A DNA stretch of 6,373 bases from a bacterium (GCA_027593305.1 JAQCJA010000284.1:1-6373), one strand, 5' to 3'; shown: positions 1-6,259, counted from the stretch's first letter. Made by a program: numbers and translations. Notes: generated by a model from the sequence alone, not told the origin.

Positions 1-1006
1 GCCCCCCCGGCTTGCCAAAGGCGATGAGCATGTGTTCGGCGAGGAAATTGTCGTGTTGCGGCCGGCCGAGGGTGGCTTCAGCACCGGCGTCGAAAACCGT
101 CACCTGGTGTTCTGTGTCGAAGCGAGACAGATCCTCAGAGACGGCGATGCGAACGCCCTGGGGCTCATGGCGATCATTGTAGATGGCAGCAACACGTCCG
201 TCCGACAGAGGGATCGGCGTGCACACCTGACCACGGAGGTTGGTCGGCTGCGGTGCTGACCAGGTGTGACCGTCGTCGGCTGACAGAACCCAGTGGTTTT
301 CGATGTCGTGGCTCGTGCCGTACAAGTGAGTCCACAAGGCCGTGTAGATGCGGCCATCGTCCAGACGGCAGTTCATCTGGTCCCAGTAGAGCACGGCGCC
401 CTCGGGATCGTCGGCGACGACGGTCAACTCGCCCCAGCTGGTGCCCTGATCGCCGGAGAACAACGCCCAGGCACGCTGATCCGGGGGGCCATCGTAGCCG
501 GCGGGTTTCCAGGTCTCCAGAGGCCACATCCAGCGGTCCGGGCGCAGTTGCAGCAACTGCCCGGCACTGTTCCAGGTGTAGCGCTCGGGGGGCAGGTCGA
601 CGGGAACGATCTGCGGCTCTGCCGTCCATGTCGTGCCGAGGTCAACGGACCAGAACAGGCACATCTCGGGGCGCCGCAGGGCTTCGGTTGCGGGATCAAA
701 CAGGCCTGTGCCACCACCGGTCTCAAAGCGACTGCAGACCAGTACCAGGCGCTGGCCGTCGACGATACTGATCTGTGGTGCCCGGTAGGCGTAGCCATCG
801 CCGCACGGACCGACGGTGCCTTGCTCGGCAAACGTGCGACCGTCGGCGGACCGGAGCACAATCATGTGATTGTCGTCAGATCCGAGTTCGGCGCCGACGT
901 GTTGACAGGCGATGAAGGTCCCATCTGCCAGCGGCGTGATCCACGGCATGTAGGCACCCCGCCCAGGGACGTGGGAGATGCTGCCCTGATCGACGATTCT
1001 CAGCAT
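1..1006 (-). CDS. Sialidase-like (Asp-box/BNR repeat) beta-propeller protein, C-terminus cut by window edge
   Basis: Translating the minus strand from the ATG at 1006-1004 gives 335 codons with no stop up to the left edge, so the C-terminus is missing. An in-frame stop at 1039-1037 and no other ATG between make this the only good start; no strong Shine-Dalgarno is visible. Three clear Asp-boxes (S-x-D-x-G-x-T/S-W) sit at residues 120-127 (SVDLGTTW), 184-191 (SGDQGTSW) and 242-249 (SADDGHTW), plus a degenerate one near 53-59. This is the signature of the sialidase/neuraminidase beta-propeller fold. No signal peptide or membrane segment is seen, so it is probably cytoplasmic. The N-terminal R-I-P motif of true sialidases is not evident (the region reads AYMPWITPLADG), so sialic acid cleavage is not assured; it may be a glycosidase-like or non-catalytic propeller. 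It diverges from the dioxygenase gene and may act in the same pathway. The fold is confident; the substrate is unknown. Confidence 0.85.
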   Translation of the reverse strand, partial: MLRIVDQGSISHVPGRGAYMPWITPLADGTFIACQHVGAELGSDDNHMIVLRSADGRTFAEQGTVGPCGDGYAYRAPQISIVDGQRLVLVCSRFETGGGTGLFDPATEALRRPEMCLFWSVDLGTTWTAEPQIVPVDLPPERYTWNSAGQLLQLRPDRWMWPLETWKPAGYDGPPDQRAWALFSGDQGTSWGELTVVADDPEGAVLYWDQMNCRLDDGRIYTALWTHLYGTSHDIENHWVLSADDGHTWSAPQPTNLRGQVCTPIPLSDGRVAAIYNDRHEPQGVRIAVSEDLSRFDTEHQVTVFDAGAEATLGRPQHDNFLAEHMLIAFGKPGG

Positions 1007-1082
1007 GGGGTCGCTTTCAGAGGATGAAGGGAACTGCTATCTTGGCACCTCCATGACGCCAACGCAAGGAAACACCTGTCCG
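1007..1082. promoter_or_regulatory. Divergent intergenic region, presumed promoters for both flanking genes
   Basis: About 76 bases separate the minus-strand sialidase-like start (1006) from the chosen plus-strand dioxygenase start (1083). Promoters for both directions should lie here, but no convincing -35/-10 pair can be picked out: TATCTT at 1038-1043 is a possible plus-strand -10 without a good -35. An AAGGA at 1066-1070 could be the ribosome binding site for the dioxygenase gene, 12 bases before the ATG at 1083. No clear inverted repeat was seen. Confidence 0.35.
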
Positions 1083-1925
1083 ATGATGACCATGTCCACA
1101 TCGACCGAGCGCCAGCAACTGGAACGCGACGGCTTCTGTGTGTTTGACAGTGTTCTCGATGATGATCTGTTGCGGCGCACCCGTGAGGCTTCCGATCGCC
1201 TCCTCGAGGCCCAGTCCGCCGAGCATTTCGCCATCCAGAAGTCGACGGGAAGCCTGGTTCCTGTCACCGACGATCCGTTCTTCGCCGAGCTTGTCGCAGC
1301 CCCCGGCGCACTCCGGGCGCTGACGACGCTGGGCTATACCAACCCCAGGTGGGCCTCCGGTTACGTCATCAGCAAGCCGCCGCACAGCCCGGCACTGTTC
1401 TGGCATCAGGACTGGTGGGGTTGGAATGACCCCATCAGCCAGACCTGGGCGCATCCGCCGCAGGCGTTCCTGATGTACTACCTGGTCGACACGAGCCGCG
1501 CCAACGGTTGCCTGCGACTGATTCCCGGATCACATCGCAAGCGCCACAAGATGCACGATGCCGTGCCCGACGCCCATACGGACGATCTGCGGGCGGTGAC
1601 CGATCCCGATCACCCGGCCTACCACGCCGCTGCAGGGGAAGTCGACGTACCGGTGCAGGCGGGCAGTCTCGTCATCGGCGATTCCCGCATGCTGCATGCG
1701 TCCCACGCCAACACCTCGGATCATCGACGCACGGTGATCACTCTGTGGTACTACCCGGCGTGGGACGAGTTGCCCGAGGGTGTGCGTGCCTTCATCGGTG
1801 GCGCGCAGCTGCCCGACACGTGGGATGGCGAGCCGCTGGCAACGATCGGTTCGTTGCATCCCACCTATGATGGCGACGTTGCACCCACCGTCTGGAACCG
1901 CATCCCTGGACCGGAGTTTCGCTGA
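1083..1925 (+). CDS. Phytanoyl-CoA dioxygenase (PhyH) family Fe(II)/2-oxoglutarate-dependent oxygenase
   Basis: The 280-residue product has the PhyH-family layout: a double-stranded beta-helix fold using Fe(II) and 2-oxoglutarate to hydroxylate a small organic substrate. The metal-binding H-x-D is H108/D110 (FWHQDWWGW). The distal histidine is H205 (MLHASHANTSDHRR), followed by N210, S212 and R216 at the spacing expected for 2-oxoglutarate binding. NGCLRLIPGSH (141-151) is another typical family segment. Length fits bacterial members (about 250-300). An ATG at 1005 is in frame but would overlap the divergent gene's start codon. ATGs at 1053, 1083, 1086 and 1092 are alternatives; 1083 is chosen for the AAGGA at 1066-1070, and the homologous region begins only at about residue 8. 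The stop overlaps the next ATG by one base (TGATG), implying translational coupling. The family hydroxylates diverse substrates; the actual one cannot be read here. Confidence 0.9.
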   Translation: MMTMSTSTERQQLERDGFCVFDSVLDDDLLRRTREASDRLLEAQSAEHFAIQKSTGSLVPVTDDPFFAELVAAPGALRALTTLGYTNPRWASGYVISKPPHSPALFWHQDWWGWNDPISQTWAHPPQAFLMYYLVDTSRANGCLRLIPGSHRKRHKMHDAVPDAHTDDLRAVTDPDHPAYHAAAGEVDVPVQAGSLVIGDSRMLHASHANTSDHRRTVITLWYYPAWDELPEGVRAFIGGAQLPDTWDGEPLATIGSLHPTYDGDVAPTVWNRIPGPEFR

Positions 1926-2995
1926 TGGCAGCCCGACGTATAGACGCGACGGATCTCGAGCGCTTCACGACGCAGGTTTTCGCCGGCCTCGGCATGCCGG
2001 CGGCGGATGCAGCGATCGAGGCGCGGGTGCTGGTGTGGGCCAACCTGCGCGGCGTCGACTCGCACGGCGTCATCCGTCTGGAGTCGTACCAGAGAGCCAT
2101 CGATTCCGGCGCCATGAATGTACGCCCCGAAATCCGTGTGATCTCCGAACGTGCCGGGGCGATCTTCATCGAAGGTGACCACGCCATGGGACCGGTGGTG
2201 ACGAGTTTCGCCGTGGATCGCGTCGCTGAGAAGGCCCGCGCCGCAGGTGTCGGTTGGGGACTGATCCGCAATACCACCCACCAGGGCGCCATGGGCTACT
2301 ACGTGGAGAAGCTTGCCCTGCAGGGCCTGGCAGGGATCGCTGTGGTCTGCGATCCGCCGAACATGGCTCCCCCCGGAGCCAAAGCTGCAGGAACCCACAA
2401 CAGCCCCATCGCCTTCGCGGTACCCTCAAGGGACCGTGGAGCCGTGATCTTCGACATGGCGACGAGCATCGTCGCTTTCGGCAGACTGATGGTCGCCGCC
2501 GATCAGGGGGTACCCCTGGGTGACGACTGGGCCCTCGATGCCGACGGCAAACCGACGACGGACCCGGCGCTGGCCCGCTTTCTGCGCCCCGCCGGCGGCT
2601 ACAAGGGCTACGGCCTCGCCTTCATGTTTGAGTGTTTCACCAGCCTCATGGCTGGCAATGCCCTGCTGGCACCGCACATCCTGGCGGACCGCGCCGGGGA
2701 CAAACCGAAAAATGGCGCACAGAACAGTTTCATCGCCGCCGTCGACATATCGATGTTCACCGACGTAGAGAAGATGAGCACGGAAGTGGATGAGCTCGTG
2801 CGTGCGGAGAAATCGCTGCCCACACAGGATGGTGTCGACGAGGTGATGGTGCCTGGCGATCCACAACAACGCACACTGCTGGACCGAAGTACTCACGGCA
2901 TCCCCATCCCGCCGGGAACGTGGGACAAGATCGTGGCGGCAGCGGCGCGCCTCAATCTGCAACTACCGGCGGAGGTGAAGGCATCCCATGTCTGA
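1925..2995 (+). CDS. Ldh family (LDH2/MDH2, type 2 malate/L-lactate dehydrogenase) NAD(P)-dependent oxidoreductase
   Basis: The 356-residue product matches the LDH2/MDH2 oxidoreductase family in length and motif order. These soluble enzymes use NAD(P) to interconvert 2-hydroxy acids and 2-oxo acids (malate, lactate, ureidoglycolate, sugar acids) or reduce cyclic imines. Hallmarks are R-x-V-D-S-H-G-V (catalytic-type H47), NTTHQGAMGYY (116-126, H119), PPGAKAAGTHNSP (149-161), FDMATS (176-181) and GGYKGYGLA (224-232). The segment usually read as GTNP is GTHNSP here, as if two residues longer. Translation starts at the ATG overlapping the dioxygenase stop by one base, with CCGGAG at 1911-1916, 8 bases upstream. 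The 3' end overlaps the NYN gene by 8 bases. The pairing with a PhyH oxygenase suggests hydroxylation followed by oxidation, or parallel steps in one degradation pathway; that is inference. Family assignment is firm, substrate unknown. Confidence 0.92.
   Translation: MAARRIDATDLERFTTQVFAGLGMPAADAAIEARVLVWANLRGVDSHGVIRLESYQRAIDSGAMNVRPEIRVISERAGAIFIEGDHAMGPVVTSFAVDRVAEKARAAGVGWGLIRNTTHQGAMGYYVEKLALQGLAGIAVVCDPPNMAPPGAKAAGTHNSPIAFAVPSRDRGAVIFDMATSIVAFGRLMVAADQGVPLGDDWALDADGKPTTDPALARFLRPAGGYKGYGLAFMFECFTSLMAGNALLAPHILADRAGDKPKNGAQNSFIAAVDISMFTDVEKMSTEVDELVRAEKSLPTQDGVDEVMVPGDPQQRTLLDRSTHGIPIPPGTWDKIVAAAARLNLQLPAEVKASHV
2971..2977 (+). promoter_or_regulatory. Shine-Dalgarno of the NYN-domain gene, inside the Ldh gene
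   Basis: GGAGGTG lies 10 bases before the ATG at 2988, within the last codons of the upstream oxidoreductase gene. It is a near-consensus ribosome binding site. It fixes the NYN gene start and shows that the NYN protein has its own initiation signal despite the 8-base overlap. Confidence 0.75.
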
Positions 2996-3803
2996 AGAAT
3001 CCCTGATTGCGGTATTCATCGATTTCGAGAACCTTGCAATCGGTCTGCGGCCGCAGAAGTTCAATCCCGAGGTCATTCTGCGCCGCTTTCTGGAGAAGGG
3101 CCGCATCGTGCACAAGCGGGCCTACTGCGATTGGGGTGGCTACCGCAATGAGGTGCGTGAATTGCACACGCACGGCATCGAACTGATCGACATCCCGCAG
3201 ACCCGGGCCAGCGGCAAGAACTCGGCCGACATCCGCATGGTCGTGGATGCCATAGATCTGAGCTACGCCAAGGACCACATCGACACCTTCGCCCTCGTCA
3301 CGGGGGACAGCGATTTTTCCCCCCTGGCGTCCAAGCTGAAGGAGAACGATCGGCGCGTGCTGGGCTGCGGCGTGCGCAAATCCACGTCGGACCTGCTGAT
3401 CAACAGCTGTGATGAGTTCATTTTCTACGATGACCTCGTGCAGAAGCAGGAGGAGCGCCAGGAGCGGCGCCGGAAGCCGGCAGCAAAGCCGAAGGCGACT
3501 GCGGCATCGACATCGACGACGAAATCCAAGTCCAGGACGCGGCCGGAAGAACCGCAGACGGCGCAGCAGGAAGAGGCTCTGGACCGGGTCCTGCAGATCG
3601 TCACCTCCCTCGAGGAGGACTACGATCCGTTGTGGAGTTCCCTGGTGAAGCAGACCCTGCGCCGCGTCGAACCCGGGTTCAATGAAAAACGCTTTGGTTT
3701 CCGCAACTTCAACGAACTGCTCGAAGCGGCGGCGGCGGCCGGATATGTGACGCTGGAACTCGATCCGAGCCGCGGCAATCACAAGGTCCGCTCCAGGAGC
3801 TGA
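2988..3803 (+). CDS. NYN-domain (LabA/PIN-like) putative ribonuclease with C-terminal OST-HTH/LOTUS-like domain
   Basis: The 271-residue protein has two domains. Residues 5-150 form a NYN/LabA-type PIN-like nuclease fold with the conserved acidic set: D12, E14 and N15 in FIDFENLAIG, D81 in KNSADIRMVVD, and D107 and D109 in TGDSDFSPL. All expected metal-binding acidic residues are present, so RNase activity is plausible. A basic, low-complexity linker (about 152-195, rich in R, K, A, S, T) leads to residues 197-268. There LWSSLVKQTLRR, PGFNEKRFGF and FNELLEAA fit the OST-HTH/LOTUS winged-helix pattern, a module linked to RNA binding in bacteria and eukaryotes. Translation starts from a strong ribosome binding site inside the upstream gene, with an 8-base overlap, so it is coupled to the oxidoreductase. 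It is the last gene before a terminator. Its RNA target is unknown, and a link to the metabolic genes is not evident from sequence. Confidence 0.88.
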   Translation: MSEESLIAVFIDFENLAIGLRPQKFNPEVILRRFLEKGRIVHKRAYCDWGGYRNEVRELHTHGIELIDIPQTRASGKNSADIRMVVDAIDLSYAKDHIDTFALVTGDSDFSPLASKLKENDRRVLGCGVRKSTSDLLINSCDEFIFYDDLVQKQEERQERRRKPAAKPKATAASTSTTKSKSRTRPEEPQTAQQEEALDRVLQIVTSLEEDYDPLWSSLVKQTLRRVEPGFNEKRFGFRNFNELLEAAAAAGYVTLELDPSRGNHKVRSRS

Positions 3804-3832
3804 GCCGCGCCGGGCTGTCCCCGATGGGCCTC

Positions 3833-3868
3833 AACGCCCCGATCGTATTGTCGCGGTCGGGGCGTTTT
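3833..3868 (+). terminator. Rho-independent terminator after the NYN-LOTUS gene
   Basis: AACGCCCCGA (3833-3842) pairs perfectly with TCGGGGCGTT (3857-3866). The stem extends inward through a G-U and two more pairs to about 13 base pairs with an 8-base loop, and a T-run (3865-3868) ends it. It lies 30 bases after the NYN gene stop and separates that operon from the ArsR-methyltransferase/ahcY unit. With no A-run on the 5' side it should act mainly on plus-strand transcription. Confidence 0.88.
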
Positions 3869-3896
3869 CCTATTCGGCTTCCTGTTCGAGGTATCT

Positions 3897-3916
3897 ATAT
3901 CAAGAAATATTGATAT
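3897..3916. promoter_or_regulatory. Candidate ArsR-type operator: perfect inverted repeat ATATCAA-N6-TTGATAT
   Basis: A perfect 7-base inverted repeat with a 6-base spacer (GAAATA) lies in the only AT-rich stretch of the window, 37 bases before the ArsR-methyltransferase start. Dimeric ArsR-family repressors bind AT-rich imperfect or perfect palindromes of about this size next to their own genes, so autoregulation of the regulator-ahcY unit is the natural reading. TTGATA (3910-3915) or TTGACT (3918-3923) could serve as a -35 element overlapping or adjoining the repeat, but no good -10 is visible. The repeat is directly observed; its role as operator is inference. Confidence 0.65.
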
Positions 3917-3953
3917 TTGACTTTTCGTAACATCGCTGGTAGTTTCGCCCCCC

Positions 3954-4991
3954 ATGTCCGATCTGCTGCAAATCCACAAAGCCCTCGCCGACGAGACGCG
4001 CCTGCGCCTGTTGCGTCTGCTGTCGCGATCTCCCCTCAATGTCAATGAGGTCATCGACATCCTGCGCATGGGACAGAGTCGGATCTCGCGACATCTGCGG
4101 ATTCTCGCCGAAGCGGGGCTGGTCACGCGGCGGCGGGAGGGCACGTGGATCTACTATGAGCGCAGCCCCGATCCGCAGGACAAACTCGTTGCTGACGTGC
4201 TCCACCTCGGCAGTGATCACGAACGTGCCCTGCCGCACTTCGAGGCAGACATGCAGCGGATGGAGGCGGCCATCGAGCGCCGCCGCCAACAGACCCGGAG
4301 TTTCTTTGACAGCCGTCGTGATGGCGACGAACTGCGGCACCAGTCCCTCGACGGCGCCCATTATCGCCAGGTGGCCCTGTCGTTGCTGCCCGAACACTGC
4401 GACACCATCCTCGATCTCGGCACCGGTTCGGGTCTGCTGCTGCCGGCGCTGCTGGCGCGGGCCGACAAAGTGATCGCCGTTGATGCCTCCGCAACCATGC
4501 TCGAACTGGCGCGTGCCTCCGCCGGCGCTGACGGCGACCGTTGCGAATTTCGTCTGGGCGACCTCGAACACCTGCCGGTGCGCGACGGTGAAGCTGACGC
4601 CGTGATGGCATGTATGGTCCTGCACCACGTGTCGACGCCGTCCGTGGCTCTGGCGGAAGCGTGGCGAGCGCTCGGTGATGGGGGAAACCTCGCCATCGTC
4701 GACCTGGCGCGACACGAAGATGAGAGCCTGCGCGAACTCGCCGATCTGTGGCTAGGGTTTCAGCCAGCCGAGATGCGCCGCTGGCTGAAGATGAGTGGTT
4801 TTGAGGTGCAACATGCAGATACGGTGGCGCCCGGCATTGCCACCAACAACGACACAGACATTCAACTCATCACGTTTACCGGAAGGAAACCATGGCAACC
4901 AGCACAATCCAAAAGCCCGCGGCGCGAGCGAAAAAGAACGGCCAGTCGAGCAACGGCAGCAGCAAGGTCCGCAAGAACGACTACAAAGTAG
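3954..4991 (+). CDS. ArsR-family winged-helix regulator fused to a class I SAM-dependent methyltransferase domain
   Basis: The 345-residue protein begins with an ArsR-type winged helix (about 1-70): KALADETRLRLLRLL, then the recognition region SRISRHLRILAEAGLV and wing RREGTWIYYE. No cysteine pair or other ArsR metal site is present in this domain. A helical linker (about 75-143, including FFDSRRDGDELR) leads to a class I methyltransferase fold. Its glycine-rich SAM loop is ILDLGTGSG (152-160), with acidic D177 ending beta 2 (VIAVDAS) and DAVMACMVLHHV at 215-226. Homologues with this fusion are known next to methionine-cycle genes, so the ligand is likely SAM or SAH and the target the downstream ahcY; this is inference. 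The start ATG has no Shine-Dalgarno (preceded by CGCCCCCC), so the mRNA could be leaderless. The last 33 residues, after about position 312, are an arginine-rich tail encoded within ahcY, a 100-base out-of-frame overlap. Confidence 0.88.
   Translation: MSDLLQIHKALADETRLRLLRLLSRSPLNVNEVIDILRMGQSRISRHLRILAEAGLVTRRREGTWIYYERSPDPQDKLVADVLHLGSDHERALPHFEADMQRMEAAIERRRQQTRSFFDSRRDGDELRHQSLDGAHYRQVALSLLPEHCDTILDLGTGSGLLLPALLARADKVIAVDASATMLELARASAGADGDRCEFRLGDLEHLPVRDGEADAVMACMVLHHVSTPSVALAEAWRALGDGGNLAIVDLARHEDESLRELADLWLGFQPAEMRRWLKMSGFEVQHADTVAPGIATNNDTDIQLITFTGRKPWQPAQSKSPRRERKRTASRATAAARSARTTTK
4881..4888 (+). promoter_or_regulatory. Shine-Dalgarno of ahcY, inside the regulator gene
   Basis: GGAAGGAA ends 3 bases before the ATG at 4892 (GGAAGG core about 5 bases away). 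It lies in the coding sequence of the ArsR-methyltransferase gene and supports 4892 as the true ahcY start. No other in-frame ATG or GTG occurs before the codon for M53, which lies beyond the start of the conserved region. Confidence 0.75.
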
Positions 4992-6259
4992 CTGACATCT
5001 CCCTGGCCGAATGGGGCCGCAACGAGATCCGCCTGGCGGAGCGGGAGATGCCCGGCCTGATGGCGCTGCGCCAGGAGTACGGCAAGAGCCAGCCCCTGAA
5101 GGGTGCACGAATCGCCGGCTCCCTGCACATGACGATCCAGACAGCGGTACTCATCGAGACGCTGCAGGTGCTGGGTGCGCAGGTGCGCTGGGCGTCGTGC
5201 AACATCTTCTCCACGCAGGACCATGCCGCCGCCGCCATCGCCGCCACGGGCACGCCGGTCTTCGCCTGGAAGGGTGAGACGGAGGAGGAGTACTGGTGGT
5301 GCACGGACCAGACGCTGAACTGGTCCGGTAAGGGTGCCAACATGATCCTCGACGACGGTGGCGACCTGACCAACCGTGTGCACACGAAGTTCCCGCAGTT
5401 GCTGGCCGAGATCCGCGGTACGTCGGAGGAGACCACCACGGGTGTGCACAACCTCGAGCGTATGCTGCGCGAGGGCACGCTGAAGATCCCTGCCATCAAC
5501 GTCAACGACTCCGTGACCAAGTCGAAGTTCGACAACCTGTACGGCTGTCGGGAATCACTGCTCGACGGCATCAAGCGGGCCACGGATATCATGACTGCAG
5601 GCAAGACGGTCGTTGTCGCCGGCTATGGCGATGTGGGCAAGGGGTCCGTCGCTTCGATGACGGGCTTCGGTGCCCGTGTCATCGTCACTGAGGTCGACCC
5701 GATCTGCGCTCTGCAGGCGTCCATGGAGGGGCTCGAAGTCATGCCCATGGCGCAGGCCGTGAAGGAGGGCGACATCTTCGTCACTACCACGGGCTGCAAG
5801 GATGTCATCACGGTGGAGCACATGAAGAAGATGAAGGACGGCGCCATCGTCTGTAACATCGGCCACTTCGACATCGAGATTCAGGTCGAACAGTTGAAGA
5901 AGGTCCGGGGCATCAAACACGTCGAGATCAAGCCCCAGGTGGACGAGTACATCTTCCCCGACGGGCATTCGATCATCCTGCTCGCTGAGGGTCGACTGGT
6001 CAACCTGGGCTGTGCTACCGGTCACAGTTCGTTCGTGATGTCCATGTCCTTCACGAACCAGGTGCTGGCGCAGATTGAGCTGTTCACCAAGAAGCACGAG
6101 GTGGGTGTGACGGTGCTGCCCAAGCAACTGGACGAGAAGGTCGCGCGGTTGCACCTGAAGAAGCTCGGGATCCGGCTGGAGAAGCTCAGCAAGGAGCAGG
6201 CCGATTATCTCGGCCTGCAGCAGAGCGGCCCGTACAAGGCTGAACACTACCGCTACTAA
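4892..6259 (+). CDS. ahcY: S-adenosylhomocysteine hydrolase (adenosylhomocysteinase)
   Basis: The 455-residue enzyme hydrolyses S-adenosylhomocysteine to adenosine and homocysteine, removing the product inhibitor of methyltransferases and feeding the methionine cycle. It is a cytoplasmic NAD-dependent enzyme. Substrate and catalytic residues are in place: H80 (GSLHMT), D155 (LDDGGD), E180 (SEETTTGV), K210 and D214 (VTKSKFD), H325 (CNIGHFD). The NAD-binding loop is GYGDVGKG (244-251). The C-terminal K449 and Y453 within GPYKAEHYRY, which reach into the partner subunit's NAD site, are intact. DDGGDLT runs directly on to SEETTTGV without the roughly 40-residue insert found in many proteobacterial homologues, giving the short form also seen in animals and some bacteria. 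The first 30 residues are a basic, Ser/Asn-rich extension before the usual start (YKVADISLAEWGR). Co-transcription with the overlapping ArsR-methyltransferase gene suggests control by SAM/SAH level. Confidence 0.98.
   Translation: MATSTIQKPAARAKKNGQSSNGSSKVRKNDYKVADISLAEWGRNEIRLAEREMPGLMALRQEYGKSQPLKGARIAGSLHMTIQTAVLIETLQVLGAQVRWASCNIFSTQDHAAAAIAATGTPVFAWKGETEEEYWWCTDQTLNWSGKGANMILDDGGDLTNRVHTKFPQLLAEIRGTSEETTTGVHNLERMLREGTLKIPAINVNDSVTKSKFDNLYGCRESLLDGIKRATDIMTAGKTVVVAGYGDVGKGSVASMTGFGARVIVTEVDPICALQASMEGLEVMPMAQAVKEGDIFVTTTGCKDVITVEHMKKMKDGAIVCNIGHFDIEIQVEQLKKVRGIKHVEIKPQVDEYIFPDGHSIILLAEGRLVNLGCATGHSSFVMSMSFTNQVLAQIELFTKKHEVGVTVLPKQLDEKVARLHLKKLGIRLEKLSKEQADYLGLQQSGPYKAEHYRY

Noticed and set aside
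545..559. Perfect inverted repeat CAGTTGC-A-GCAACTG
   Set aside because: It falls inside the sialidase-like gene and encodes QLLQL; repeated leucine and glutamine codons explain it, and no regulatory context exists there.
293..1027. Plus-strand open frame of 244 codons opposite the sialidase-like gene
   Set aside because: It is a GC-rich shadow of the minus-strand gene, whose frame has three Asp-box motifs; the plus-strand product shows no recognisable domain.
1005..1082. Longer dioxygenase start at the ATG at 1005
   Set aside because: It would overlap the start codon of the divergent sialidase-like gene, has no ribosome binding site, and adds about 26 residues with no family similarity before the conserved region.
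2952..3782. Minus-strand open frame of 276 codons
   Set aside because: It lies entirely opposite the NYN-LOTUS gene, whose domains and ribosome binding site are clear; the minus-strand translation has no family features.
3954..4163. Metal-sensing (arsenic, zinc or cadmium) role for the ArsR protein
   Set aside because: The winged-helix domain has no cysteine and no recognisable metal-binding motif, and the gene sits next to ahcY and not next to metal-resistance genes.
3900..4715. Minus-strand open frame of 271 codons opposite the ArsR-methyltransferase gene
   Set aside because: It is explained by codon bias of the real gene and shows no recognisable motif.
4780..4891. SAH riboswitch upstream of ahcY
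   Set aside because: The bases before ahcY are coding sequence of the regulator up to and past the ahcY start, and no SAH-riboswitch-like fold was recognised by eye.
5555..6247. Minus-strand open frame of 230 codons opposite ahcY
   Set aside because: It is a leucine- and aspartate-rich mirror of the highly conserved AhcY frame, not a separate gene.
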